A stretch of DNA of 46,510 nucleotides from Opitutia bacterium Tous-C4FEB (GCA_002304445.1 NEVA01000025.1:1-46510); one strand, 5' to 3'; shown: positions 35,882 to 44,394, counted from the first letter of the stretch. Numbers and translations: made by a program. The notes: generated from the sequence alone by a model not told the origin.

Positions 35882-36847
35882 TCACTTCCGGCCGTAGTCG
35901 CCGAACTTGTGGACAGTCTCGCGATTCACCAGTTCGACGGCGACCGGCGTGCGCTGCGGGAAGTTGCGCTCGCCCTTGATGTAGCGGTCGGCGTTTTCCG
36001 CTGCGGTCCGCGCCATCGTTTTTGGAAACTGCATGACCGTGGCGGCGATTTTTCCCACGGCGACGGCCTTCACGACATCATCCGCGCCGTCGAAACCAAA
36101 CACCTTCACCTTACCGGCCTTGCCGGCGGCGAGCAGGGCTTGGTAGGCGCCCATGGCCATCGCGTCGTTGCCGCAGAAGACGGCGTTGATGTCGGGGTGG
36201 GCCTGGAGAATCGCCTCGAGCACCTCAAGGGCCTTGGTGCGGTCGAAGTCGGCGCTTTGTTGCGCGACCATCTTCAAACCCGGAAAACGATCGACGACGG
36301 AGTGAAAGCCCTTCGAGCGGTTCCAGGTGTTGGTGTCAGCGACGAGGCCGAGGAGCTCGACGTATTTGCCCTCTTCGCCCACGACCTCGACGAAGTATTG
36401 GCCGAGGGCGACGCAGCCCGAGTAGTTATCGGAGAGAATCTGGGAAGTGGCAGCGTCGTTGGCCTCGATCTCGCGGTCCATGCAGAACACGGGAATGCCG
36501 GCGGCCTTGGCGCGGCGGACGTTGGCGATGGAGCCCTTGGCGTCGGTGCAGTTGAAAAGCACGGCGCTGTAGCCGGCGGAGATGAGGTTGTCGAAATGCT
36601 GGGCTTCTTTTACCGGATCGTTTTGCGAGTCGAAGACGACGGCGTTGTAGCCGAGCTCTTTTGCCCGGTCGCGGGCGGCGTCGGCGAGGACGACGAACCA
36701 CGGATTATTGAGCGTGGAAACGACGACGGCGACTTTCCGAACCACCGCGGGTTTTACGTCGGCAGCGGCGCTGGTGCCGACCGAGGTAAGGGCGAGACCG
36801 ATCAGGAGGAGGCACGCGAGTGCCCGGGCGAAACAGAAGTTTTTCAT
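35882..36847 (-). CDS. Periplasmic sugar-binding protein of a ribose-type ABC importer
   Basis: A 321-residue RbsB-like protein with a signal peptide (about 1-28, SAAA). It has a type I periplasmic binding fold: '[27 protein letters not shown]', '[23 protein letters not shown]', '[15 protein letters not shown]', '[18 protein letters not shown]', '[16 protein letters not shown]' and '[12 protein letters not shown]'. The ATG at 36847 is chosen because it gives the signal peptide. It is the first gene of the long minus-strand operon and is divergent from the AraC gene. Binding proteins of this type have been shown to bind D-apiose in other bacteria; ribose or other pentoses are alternatives. Confidence 0.93.
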   Translation of the reverse strand: MKNFCFARALACLLLIGLALTSVGTSAAADVKPAVVRKVAVVVSTLNNPWFVVLADAARDRAKELGYNAVVFDSQNDPVKEAQHFDNLISAGYSAVLFNCTDAKGSIANVRRAKAAGIPVFCMDREIEANDAATSQILSDNYSGCVALGQYFVEVVGEEGKYVELLGLVADTNTWNRSKGFHSVVDRFPGLKMVAQQSADFDRTKALEVLEAILQAHPDINAVFCGNDAMAMGAYQALLAAGKAGKVKVFGFDGADDVVKAVAVGKIAATVMQFPKTMARTAAENADRYIKGERNFPQRTPVAVELVNRETVHKFGDYGRK

Positions 36848-37029
36848 GGGGAAGGGTGACATGGAGTGACTAAATTTTTCTCTCCCACTACAACCACTCG
36901 CTCGAACCAAAGAGCGAATGCTGCGTAACGGTGCGCAGCGGTGCGGAGAGGACAGTTCACCTTACATATATTTTTGCTAGCAGTCCGCCGAAAATACGGA
37001 TTTTTTTCACTGGATCCTAAGATCCTGAT
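36848..37029. promoter_or_regulatory. Divergent control region between the ABC/pectin operon and araC-type gene
   Basis: 182 bp separating two outward-reading genes. It has an AT-rich core (about 36961-36977, 'cttacatatatttttgc') fit for overlapping promoters. An inverted repeat GCTGCG-N8-CGCAGC lies at 36920-36939, and within it CGGTGCG is repeated at 36929-36935 and 36939-36945, one helical turn apart. The AraC-type protein encoded on the right is the obvious candidate to bind here and activate the operon. Exact -35/-10 boxes cannot be fixed by eye. Confidence 0.6.
37012..37025. promoter_or_regulatory. Inverted repeat GGATC-CTAA-GATCC at the araC-type start
   Basis: Perfect 5-bp arms around 4 bp, ending 4 bp before the ATG of the AraC-type regulator. 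It also contains the direct repeat GATCCT (37013-37018 and 37021-37026). The position would allow autorepression by blocking transcription or ribosome access. Confidence 0.35.
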
Positions 37030-37929
37030 ATGGCCGCCAATTTCGCCCCGCTTTCTTTCGACCCCAGCCGGCCTGATTTTGCGCCCTACGGGCTGACGTG
37101 CGTGCACTGGCGCCCCTCGCCCATGCGCCGGCCCGATCACCACAACGAAGTGGAGCTCAACTTTCTGGAGTCCGGCTCGGTCACGTATCTGCTCGGCGGC
37201 ACCAAGACGGTGGTCGAAGCCGGGAGGCTGAGTGTTTTCTGGGCGGCGATCCCCCATCAGATCATCGATTTCGGGACCGAGACCGCCTACTACGTCGCCA
37301 CGATTCCGTTGCAGTGTTTCCTGCAATGGAGGCTCCCCGAAAAGTTCGTGCAACCGCTGATGCAGGGCCGGCTCGTGAGCGAACGTGGAGCCGGCGGGGT
37401 CGGTTCGGACGTGCAATTGTTTGAACGCTGGGAGAGCGATTTGGTGAAGAAATCACCGGAGCTGGAGCGGCCGGTGCTGCTGGAGATGCAGGCGCGCCTC
37501 ATCCGGTTGGCGCTCGGAATTCCCGAGCAGGCCAAGACCCGCTCCCGACGGAATCAAACCGACTCCATCACCGACACGGGGTTGAACAAGGTCGAACAGA
37601 TGGCGTGCTTAATCGCCCAAAATTACACGGAGAAGCTGACGGTGGAGCAGATCGGCGCGGCCGTGAAACTTCACCCCAACTACGCGATGAGTCTGTTTCA
37701 AAAAACGTTCGGCACGACGTTGATCAGCTATTTGACCCAGCATCGGATTTCCCACGCCCAGCGGCTGCTGGCCACCACCGCCCAGACCGTGACGGAGATC
37801 GCGTTCGAGTCCGGCTTTCTCTCCATCAGCCGCTTCAATGACGCCTTTCGCCGCGCCTGCGGCTGCTCGCCGCGGGAGTATCGCAAATCGCACGAACTCG
37901 ATGTCGACGGGCCGCTGACACGGCGGTGA
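37030..37929 (+). CDS. AraC-family transcriptional regulator
   Basis: A 299-residue regulator with an N-terminal cupin-like sensor domain (about 20-120; 'RPDHHNEVELNFLESGSVTYLLGG') and a C-terminal double helix-turn-helix domain (about 190-290). The first HTH is 'LTVEQIGAAVKLHPNYAMSLFQKTFG'; the second, 'TVTEIAFESGFLSISRFNDAFRRACG', ends in 'SPREYRK', the AraC signature. The cupin type resembles the MelR/RhaS-like group that senses sugars. It is divergent from the sugar ABC/pectinase operon and separated only by a shared control region, so it is the likely inducer-responsive regulator. The effector may be apiose or a pectin fragment. Confidence 0.93.
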   Translation: MAANFAPLSFDPSRPDFAPYGLTCVHWRPSPMRRPDHHNEVELNFLESGSVTYLLGGTKTVVEAGRLSVFWAAIPHQIIDFGTETAYYVATIPLQCFLQWRLPEKFVQPLMQGRLVSERGAGGVGSDVQLFERWESDLVKKSPELERPVLLEMQARLIRLALGIPEQAKTRSRRNQTDSITDTGLNKVEQMACLIAQNYTEKLTVEQIGAAVKLHPNYAMSLFQKTFGTTLISYLTQHRISHAQRLLATTAQTVTEIAFESGFLSISRFNDAFRRACGCSPREYRKSHELDVDGPLTRR

Positions 37930-38147
37930 TGCGGGCGAGGGCGCGCAGGTTCGCGAACTGCATGAGTCGAGAACACCATGAGCGATTCCACGAACCCAGT
38001 CCGCAAAACGCACGCTTGGCGCTGTTGCCCCAGAGCTCACTTGAAGCGGCTAAACGAGGGGCGGATCGTCGGATCGGGCAACGCGTGTTCGCAGCGGCAG
38101 AGCACCGGCAGCTTGCATCGCAAACGGGCGCTCCGCAGCCTGCAGCG

Positions 38148-38705
38148 ATGCCCAAACCGTCCCGACGCCTCTCGCGGGCCGCGATCGTCCGTGCGCTTTC
38201 GCGCCTCGGCGAGCTTTGCGCGGAAAAACGGAGCCGCGTCGAAATCGCGATTTACGGCGGCACGGTCATGATGCTCGCCTACGACTGCCGGGAGGCGACC
38301 AAGGACATCGACGCCATCTTTCACCCGCCTGGAGTCGTCGAACCGCTTATTAAACGAGTCGCCCGCGAACAGAATCTGCCTGACGATTGGATGAACAGCG
38401 GCGTGAAGTCGTTCGCCGCCAAGCGTGAAGAGCGAATTCCGTTTGAGCAGCTCCAAATTCCCGGCCTCGTCATGACCCGCCCCTCCGCCAAATATCTGCT
38501 GGCGATGAAGTGTCGGGCGGGACGACTGCCGACGCCGTTCCGCGCCGGCGACACGGCGGATATCACGTTTCTCCTCCGCGAGCTTAAAGTCCGATCCATG
38601 GCAGAGGTCGATGCGATCACCGCCGAGTTTTACGGCAACTCCGCGCTCGAGCCGGAAAAACGTTGGCTGGTTGAAAAGCTCCTGCAGGAGGTGCGACATG
38701 GTTAA
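38148..38705 (+). CDS. Nucleotidyltransferase-fold protein (DUF6036-like)
   Basis: A 185-residue cytoplasmic protein. The core 'VEIAIYGGTVMMLAYDCREATKDIDAIF' matches the minimal nucleotidyltransferase pattern: G-G, then R-x-x-T-x-D-I-D with the two metal-binding Asp residues. A helical C-terminal part contains 'KYLLAMKCRAGR'. Proteins of this type are often the nucleotidyltransferase half of toxin-antitoxin or abortive-infection pairs. The ATG at 38148 is chosen because the upstream in-frame region is not protein-like. The next gene overlaps its end by 8 bp, so the two are co-translated. A toxin-antitoxin role is inference. Confidence 0.7.
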   Translation: MPKPSRRLSRAAIVRALSRLGELCAEKRSRVEIAIYGGTVMMLAYDCREATKDIDAIFHPPGVVEPLIKRVAREQNLPDDWMNSGVKSFAAKREERIPFEQLQIPGLVMTRPSAKYLLAMKCRAGRLPTPFRAGDTADITFLLRELKVRSMAEVDAITAEFYGNSALEPEKRWLVEKLLQEVRHG

Positions 38706-39111
38706 AGCGACAAACCGAGTTTGGCGGCGTCCGAGGAGTCTGTTCGAAGTCGTGCGCGATGCGAAAACCGCCGAGGAGATCGGCTGCAATCTCGCAGATT
38801 TCCTCGATCACGTGAACTGGCTTGCGCAGCGAACGGCAGCAGCCGTCCGCGTGGCGGCGAGCCTGCGCACAGAACCACCCCGGACGGGCGACGCCGTGCA
38901 GGACGCCTATCTGGCGGCCGTGGCCGCGCATGTGGCGCACCGGCTACGAATCCGGGTGCCCGCCTGGGCCGAAAAGAAATGCCGGCGGCTGGAACACCCG
39001 TGGTTCGCACTGCCCGACGCTTGGGCCCGCGCCACCCTGCTCCGAGATTCGCCCGCGGCGTTCCGGGAACGGAATCTGTTTACGACCGAGGACGCGCTAC
39101 ACCGGGCGTAA
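38698..39111 (+). CDS. Hypothetical partner of the nucleotidyltransferase-fold protein
   Basis: A 137-residue mostly helical, basic protein I do not recognise. It opens 'MVKATNRVWRRPRSLFEVVRDAKTAEE' and contains 'NLADFLDHVNWL' and two Trp-rich stretches near the C-terminus. No catalytic motif, signal peptide or membrane segment is visible. The ATG overlaps the preceding gene by 8 bp (its stop is at 38703-38705), which fixes it as the second gene of a two-gene unit. It may be the cognate antitoxin, or a toxin controlled by the nucleotidyltransferase. Confidence 0.6.
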   Translation: MVKATNRVWRRPRSLFEVVRDAKTAEEIGCNLADFLDHVNWLAQRTAAAVRVAASLRTEPPRTGDAVQDAYLAAVAAHVAHRLRIRVPAWAEKKCRRLEHPWFALPDAWARATLLRDSPAAFRERNLFTTEDALHRA

Positions 39112-39259
39112 TCCAGCGAACGGAAATTCGCAGACTAACGCAGCCCAAGCACCCCTCGACCCTTGATGATTTGGACGGCTCCCATGGAGGTGTGCACTCT
39201 CTGCGCCCTCTATGTTTGCCGATCATCAAACGAACCCCGAACGCAGGCCGTCGCGCGGA

Positions 39260-42200
39260 TCACAAATCGATCTTGGTCGAGAAGGTCCAAAGGATCCCCG
39301 TATCCTGCTGCCGGTTGGTGATAAAATTCCCCAAGACCTGGGTGGTCCGGCGTTCCTTGAACAGGTTGCGACCCGTGGCCGTGAGTTTGATCCGCGGCGA
39401 GAGACGATAGCTCATTTCCATATCCCAGAATTGATAAGCGGGCGTGAGCGCGCCCTGTTGGCCGGCCGCGTTGGTCGCAGGCAAATTAACCTGAGTCGTC
39501 GGCCCCTGATAGTTGGTCTTCAGTTGCACGTAATACTTGCCGCCAGGCGTGCGGTAGCTGATGCCGCCGTTGTAAAGCTCATGCACCGTGCCGGCCAACT
39601 GGGTAAGCTTCGGCGCGGTCCCGGCCAAGATGGCGGTGGTGGAGGCGCCAAACGTGCCTTCCTGTTGGTAGATTCTCGTCGAATTTGCCCAGATCTCGAC
39701 GCCGCGGAGAAATTCGGGCAGGATCCGGAAATCACTCAGGCGCTGCCGCATTCCGAGTTCAAAGCCGGCCCATTTTGCACTTCCGAGGTTGGTGTTAGTG
39801 TTCACCACGTAATTGGAGTAGGAGCTGTCGAGGTCCAGATCGGCCAAGAGTTCCGGCGTGATCTGGGAGGTCGTGGAGGAGAGGTAGTCCTCCACGTCGC
39901 GACTAAACCAGGAGAAGGTCCACTCCCCCGTCGATTTGGTGTAATATTCGAGACTGAAATCGAGGTTCTTGGAGCGCTGGGGCTTCAGGGCGTTGTTGTT
40001 GACCGTGATGCTGGGCGGAACGGCGGTGTCATTCTGGGAGACGTTCGGCAACTGCTGGGAAATATCGGGACGGCCGATTGCCTCCGTGTAACTGCCACGC
40101 GCCTGCAAGTTGGGCCGTAGCGCGTATTTCAAATGAAGATAGGGAAACGGATCGGAGGTGTAACGGTTCGTGGTCCTCACATCTTGATAGATCAGCCCCA
40201 TCGCCTGCAGCGAATTGGCATTCACTCCGGCCGGGAGTACCGAACGCGGACCTGAGGTGGGGAGGGTCCGCACGCCTTGCGCCTCGCTCGTCGTCTCTTC
40301 GACCCGGACTCCAGCCAGGACGAACAGATTCCGGACCGTCACGGCCCCCATGAAATAGCCCGCCGCGATTTCCTCCTTAAATTTCTGCAAACCAAGGCGA
40401 CGTTGTTGGGCGGCATAAGCCTCGTTGAAGAGAAACGCCTGCGGATTCGCGACGAGGTACTCGTAAACCTTGCGGGTGCTGATGTAGGTCGGTTCGCGGA
40501 GGCCGAAATTGGGAATCTGCATGGTCACCGGGACCGGCTCCGCAAAAATCCCCATTGGCAAGTTGTCATCCGGGGTGCCCGCCGCACCGTCCGGGCCGAC
40601 CCAAGACCAGCGGTGTTGGGGCTGCGTCTTCACCCGGGTCTGTTCATTGACCGACATCCCGCCTTTCAGGTAAAAGGGAAGTCGGGTCGCAAAATTCCGT
40701 TGGAGATCGAAGCGGCCGGAATACCGCACCTCGGTGGAATAACGATTGTTGTTGGAAACAAACCCATTGGCATTGGCCAACAGTGACCTCGAGGTGGCAC
40801 CGGCCGGCACTGCCGTCTGATTGACCCGGTAATTGTCCAAGTTGTAAGGATCCACGCCGCCGGTAATCACCACCGAGCTCGGGGTTTCGCTGTCGAGCGG
40901 CGTGGTCACGGTAAGCGCGGTCGGACCGCTGCCCGCGATATTCACCGCCGTGAAAGTGGAGGGATTGCGATAATCGTTAACGGACTTCGAGAAACCGCCG
41001 ACCAACTCCGCCTTCCAATTACCCGACCTGTAACGAAGGCCCGGATTGAGCTGCCAAGATTGGGTGCCCTTCGGCTCGAAAACACTCGAACCTTGGGTGA
41101 AAGTCGCATTCGTCGAGCTATAAGTGGTGGGCGTGAAGCCGGGGGCGACCGTGACCGGGGTCACGTTGAACGAGTGATTCCGATTCGTGCTCAGATAGTC
41201 GGTGAACGTCGATTTAAAGAACATCACGGTCGACGGGGTGAGCTTGTAATCGAGATTGAGCGAGATGTCGTTGCGGGTGCGGCGCTGCCGGTTGGGTGCA
41301 AACGCAAAATTGCCGCGCCGAACCGAGACGTTGCCGAGAGTGTAGGGCGTGGGCACTGGGGGCAGTGTGCTCCCCGGGAGGGCGGCGACCACGATGCCGT
41401 GGGTCACGCTCGAACCGAGTTGGTTCGTATCGTCACGGCCCAAGGAAAAAACTACCCCCAGCCGATTGTCCAAGAAGGCGTCGGAGAAATCGAACCGGCC
41501 AATCGGCAGCACCCGGCGCATGGCGGGATCGCCGTGGCCCGGGCCGGGGGTCTTGTTGAAATTGAAGTCGTGCGAATCCATCGTGACTCCGACGGTGACG
41601 CTCGAACGGCGCCCTTTTTGATCGAAGGCGCTGCGCGTGTTGAAATTCACCGCACCACCGATGGCGTTCGCGGACATGGAGGGAATCGGCGCTTTGAAGA
41701 CTTCGACGTTCTCAATGAGCGCCAGGGACAATTGATCGATCTGGAGCGCCCGCCCGGTGCCCGACGAAGCGGCGGTCGCCACATCGTTGCCGTCCATCGT
41801 CACCGAGGTCAGCGACGGGTTCATGCCGCGGAGGCGGATGAGCTGCGGTTCGTTCTGGCTGAAGTCCATCTGGATACCGGGCACGTTTTTCAAAAACTCG
41901 CCGGGATTTCCCGTGACCTGATCGATAAACGCGTCGATCGAAGTGACGCTGCGGGCCGACTCGGCCCGGCGTTGTTGGTTGATGGCAAAGGCCGTGCCCT
42001 CGATGGTCGACTGCACCACGAACTCTCCCAGTCGATAGATCTCGGAGGTCATTTCAAAATCCGCTTTGGCCAACTGGTCCTCGGTCACGGTGATCGTCTG
42101 CGCCTTGGCCTCCAAGCCCGCGTAAGTGGCGACGATGCTGTAGGTGCCCGCCGGGACACCACTGAGGCGAAAGCTGCCGTCCCGGTCGGTGAGGGCACGA

Positions 42201-42418
42201 AACGGAGTGCCCGACACCTGGACCTCGGCCCGCTCCAAAAATCGTTGGGTGTTTTTGTTGAGCACGCTGCCGGTGATGTCGGCCGCTTCGGACGATCCCG
42301 CCAGCAGGCAGACGACCGCACACCAAAGCCCTACCCGCTTCAGCACCAGCGCAAACGGGGCCGACGGCGCTGCGGGATAAACACGTTGTTTATGGACGCG
42401 GGAGAACAGGGTTTTCAT
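39260..42418 (-). CDS. TonB-dependent receptor with carboxypeptidase-regulatory-like N-terminal domain
   Basis: A 1052-residue outer-membrane receptor. After a signal peptide (about residues 25-47; the N-terminus is long and basic) comes a beta-sandwich of the carboxypeptidase-D regulatory type ('ITGSVLNKNTQRFLERAEVQV', 'GSFRLSGVPAGTYSIVATYAG'). The plug then follows with 'VTGNPGEFLKNVPGIQMDFS', 'IRLRGMNPSLTSVTMDGNDVA' and 'SANAIGGAVNFNTRSAF', the pattern of the TIGR01782-like Caulobacter-type receptors. The barrel ends near 'GILWTFSTKIDL'. The ATG at 42418 is preferred; another in-frame ATG at 42466 would place a C-rich repeat inside the coding region. It is convergent with the nucleotidyltransferase pair. 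Ligand unknown, possibly a polysaccharide fragment. Confidence 0.9.
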   Translation of the reverse strand: MKTLFSRVHKQRVYPAAPSAPFALVLKRVGLWCAVVCLLAGSSEAADITGSVLNKNTQRFLERAEVQVSGTPFRALTDRDGSFRLSGVPAGTYSIVATYAGLEAKAQTITVTEDQLAKADFEMTSEIYRLGEFVVQSTIEGTAFAINQQRRAESARSVTSIDAFIDQVTGNPGEFLKNVPGIQMDFSQNEPQLIRLRGMNPSLTSVTMDGNDVATAASSGTGRALQIDQLSLALIENVEVFKAPIPSMSANAIGGAVNFNTRSAFDQKGRRSSVTVGVTMDSHDFNFNKTPGPGHGDPAMRRVLPIGRFDFSDAFLDNRLGVVFSLGRDDTNQLGSSVTHGIVVAALPGSTLPPVPTPYTLGNVSVRRGNFAFAPNRQRRTRNDISLNLDYKLTPSTVMFFKSTFTDYLSTNRNHSFNVTPVTVAPGFTPTTYSSTNATFTQGSSVFEPKGTQSWQLNPGLRYRSGNWKAELVGGFSKSVNDYRNPSTFTAVNIAGSGPTALTVTTPLDSETPSSVVITGGVDPYNLDNYRVNQTAVPAGATSRSLLANANGFVSNNNRYSTEVRYSGRFDLQRNFATRLPFYLKGGMSVNEQTRVKTQPQHRWSWVGPDGAAGTPDDNLPMGIFAEPVPVTMQIPNFGLREPTYISTRKVYEYLVANPQAFLFNEAYAAQQRRLGLQKFKEEIAAGYFMGAVTVRNLFVLAGVRVEETTSEAQGVRTLPTSGPRSVLPAGVNANSLQAMGLIYQDVRTTNRYTSDPFPYLHLKYALRPNLQARGSYTEAIGRPDISQQLPNVSQNDTAVPPSITVNNNALKPQRSKNLDFSLEYYTKSTGEWTFSWFSRDVEDYLSSTTSQITPELLADLDLDSSYSNYVVNTNTNLGSAKWAGFELGMRQRLSDFRILPEFLRGVEIWANSTRIYQQEGTFGASTTAILAGTAPKLTQLAGTVHELYNGGISYRTPGGKYYVQLKTNYQGPTTQVNLPATNAAGQQGALTPAYQFWDMEMSYRLSPRIKLTATGRNLFKERRTTQVLGNFITNRQQDTGILWTFSTKIDL

Positions 42419-42794
42419 TTTAAGATATCGGGGGGGATCGGGGGGGATCGGGGGGGGGTGCTTCATCGAACCAGCGCTTAAGCGAGCGATTCGTGGGAGA
42501 GGGGGAAACGACCCCGGTATCATAGTCCATGTTAAGCAGGCACTCTACTGTCTTTTTTAGAACTTATGCGCGCTTCCTAAGATTAAGCGGCGCACAACCA
42601 GTCGGCTCGGCCTTGGATCATCGCACGAATGTACGAGCCGCTGCGGCAATCCCGGTCGCAAACCGTGCGGGAATCAATCAGCGGGAATCAACCCTCCCGC
42701 CCGGCCGACAGATGTTTTCTGCCTTCAGTCGGTAGTCGGGCGGAACCGCAGCACACTCATCCTCGCGGAGCGCCTCCGCTAACTCACTGCGTCG
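42419..42794. other. Intergenic region upstream of the TonB receptor
   Basis: 376 bp without a convincing gene between the receptor start and the ribB stop. It carries the G-rich tandem repeat at its left end. An inverted repeat CGGCTCG (42603-42609) / CGAGCCG (42634-42640) has a 24-nt loop. An 11-bp direct repeat GCGGGAATCAA occurs at 42667-42677 and 42681-42691. The receptor promoter should lie here, but no clear -35/-10 pair was identified. Confidence 0.5.
42427..42458. repeat. Tandem repeat of ATCGGGGGGG (three units, poly-G tracts)
   Basis: Three 10-bp units, ATCG followed by further G bases, ending in an uninterrupted run of nine G. On the minus strand it forms a C-rich leader 9 bp upstream of the TonB receptor ATG. 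Such homopolymer tracts slip during replication, and the G-strand could fold into a quadruplex. Confidence 0.85.
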
Positions 42795-43940
42795 TCAAGC
42801 GGTGGTAGCGGAGCCGTGCGTCGGCGGAGTGCGCGGGATCTCGATCTGCTCGACGATTTCGACTCCGTAACCATCAAGGCCGACAATTTTCCTCGGATGC
42901 TGCGTGAGCAAACGGATGCGAGTCAGCCCCAACGTGCGCAAGATCTGCGCGCCGATCCCGTAATCACGGAGGTCCATCCCTTGCGACGGACTGCCGCGAT
43001 CGGGGGCGGGCGCGATCTTTTGCAGCAGAGCTTCCTCCCGATTTGCCGACTGCATGTAGAGCAACGCGCCGGCGCCCTCGGTCGCAATGGCGCGCAGGCT
43101 GGTGCCAAGGACATCACGGCCTTCGCCGACGAGTCGGGCGTGAAACACATCGTGCAGCACGTTCGCCGTGTGCACTCGCACCAACGGCGGTTTCGCGGCG
43201 TCGGCCGCTCCCAGCGTGAGCGCGACATGGGTCCGCTTGTCGATCCGGCTTTGGAAAACGTGCACCCGAAAATTACCGTATTCGGTGGGGAGATCGCTCT
43301 CCCCGATTTTCTGGATGAGACTTTCCCGGCGCAGCCGATACGCGATCAATTGCTCCACCGAAATCATCTTCAGGCCAAATCGCCGGCTGAATTCGACGAG
43401 CTGGGGCAAGCGCTGCATCGTGCCGTCGTCGTTCACGAGTTCGCACAAAACTCCGGCGGGCGGCAGTCCCGCCAAAAGCGCGAGGTCCACCGCCGCCTCC
43501 GTGTGCCCGGCCCGTTCCAGCACTCCGCCCGGCTTGGCCCGGAGCGGGAACACATGGCCGGGCTGCACCAACTGCTCCGCGCTCGCCGCGGGATCGGCCA
43601 AAATCCTGATCGTCACACTGCGATCATACGCGCTCACGCCGGTCGAAATGCCCGCGCTGGCATCAACGCTGACCGCAAAATCGGTGCGTTGCACTTCGCG
43701 GTTGCGCGCGACCATCGGCCCGAGTTGGAGGCGGTCGAGTTGGTTGCCGAGCATGGGCACGCAAACGATTCCGCTGCCGTAGCGGATCATCATATTGACG
43801 GTCTCAGGCGTCGCCTTGGATGCCGCCATGATCAGGTCGCCCTCGTTTTCCCGGTCGGCATCGTCGGATACGACGACCAGTTGCCCCGCCGCAATCGCCG
43901 CAATGGCTTCCTCCACCGTGTCGAACATATCGGTCTTCAT
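42795..43940 (-). CDS. ribB: 3,4-dihydroxy-2-butanone-4-phosphate synthase with degenerate GTP cyclohydrolase II domain (RibBX-type)
   Basis: A 381-residue cytoplasmic riboflavin-pathway enzyme. The N-terminal domain (about 1-200) has the RibB catalytic motif 'DDADRENEGDL' (E31, E33, D35), 'ISTGVSAYDRSVTI', 'PGHVFPL' and 'RAGHTEAAVDLALLAG'. It should convert ribulose-5-phosphate to dihydroxybutanone phosphate and formate. The C-terminal domain (about 205-381) aligns with GTP cyclohydrolase II ('GIGAQILRTLGLTRIRLLTQHPRK'), but the zinc-binding cysteines are absent: 'VRVHTANVLHDVF' stands where HSECLTGDVF and CDCG are expected. This half is probably inactive as a cyclohydrolase, as in the RibBX proteins. 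The ATG at 43940 is preferred. No FMN riboswitch was recognised upstream. Confidence 0.9.
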   Translation of the reverse strand: MKTDMFDTVEEAIAAIAAGQLVVVSDDADRENEGDLIMAASKATPETVNMMIRYGSGIVCVPMLGNQLDRLQLGPMVARNREVQRTDFAVSVDASAGISTGVSAYDRSVTIRILADPAASAEQLVQPGHVFPLRAKPGGVLERAGHTEAAVDLALLAGLPPAGVLCELVNDDGTMQRLPQLVEFSRRFGLKMISVEQLIAYRLRRESLIQKIGESDLPTEYGNFRVHVFQSRIDKRTHVALTLGAADAAKPPLVRVHTANVLHDVFHARLVGEGRDVLGTSLRAIATEGAGALLYMQSANREEALLQKIAPAPDRGSPSQGMDLRDYGIGAQILRTLGLTRIRLLTQHPRKIVGLDGYGVEIVEQIEIPRTPPTHGSATTA

Positions 43941-44394
43941 GTGAGCCCGCGACTCAGCGCCATGGAGCAGGCGCTCGCAATCAAAAGTTGGTGATCCGCC
44001 CCCGATCCCTTCGGCCGGTCGGCAGGTGCAGCAGCGACTCGTCGATCTTCTCCAGTCGCCAATGGGGCTCACACGCGGCCGAATCATCTTCCTCACGTGG
44101 GATTGTAATGTCTTTCTGACTTTCCCCTGCTTTTTCAGGCTAGGCGTAGGTCAGAAAAATGGGGTCATGAAAATCCCGAACATTCGATCGGCCCACCGGA
44201 AGCAGCGAGGAACCACGAAACGAATCAAAACCCTATTCCGACCATCAACATCCGGAGGAGTGCTAAAAACTTCGCTACGAGAAGTTGGCGTAAAATTTTC
44301 CGATATGCCGGCCCCGTCGCACTTGCCACCCACCCCCTTACGCCACTCGGCTCTTCCACCGAACTCCGCTCCGCCCACTTCAATCTCCATCACC
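43941..44394. other. Divergent intergenic region between ribB and ppnP
   Basis: 454 bp with no supported gene. It contains an inverted repeat TTTCTGAC (44113-44120) / GTCAGAAA (44150-44157) with a 29-nt loop. A second dyad, AACTTC-N7-GAAGTT, lies at 44268-44286 about 110 bp before the ppnP ATG. Part from 43941 to 44096 is an in-frame extension of ribB but has no conserved residues. The conserved elements of an FMN riboswitch are not present. Confidence 0.5.

Noticed and set aside
39163-39229. TTGATGAT/ATCATCAA inverted repeat between convergent genes as a terminator
   Set aside because: Arms of 8 bp are separated by about 51 nt and have no U-run; this may be chance.
43941-44394. Possible FMN riboswitch upstream of ribB
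   Set aside because: A 'CCGACCGGC' fragment resembles part of the element, but the other conserved segments and their order are missing.
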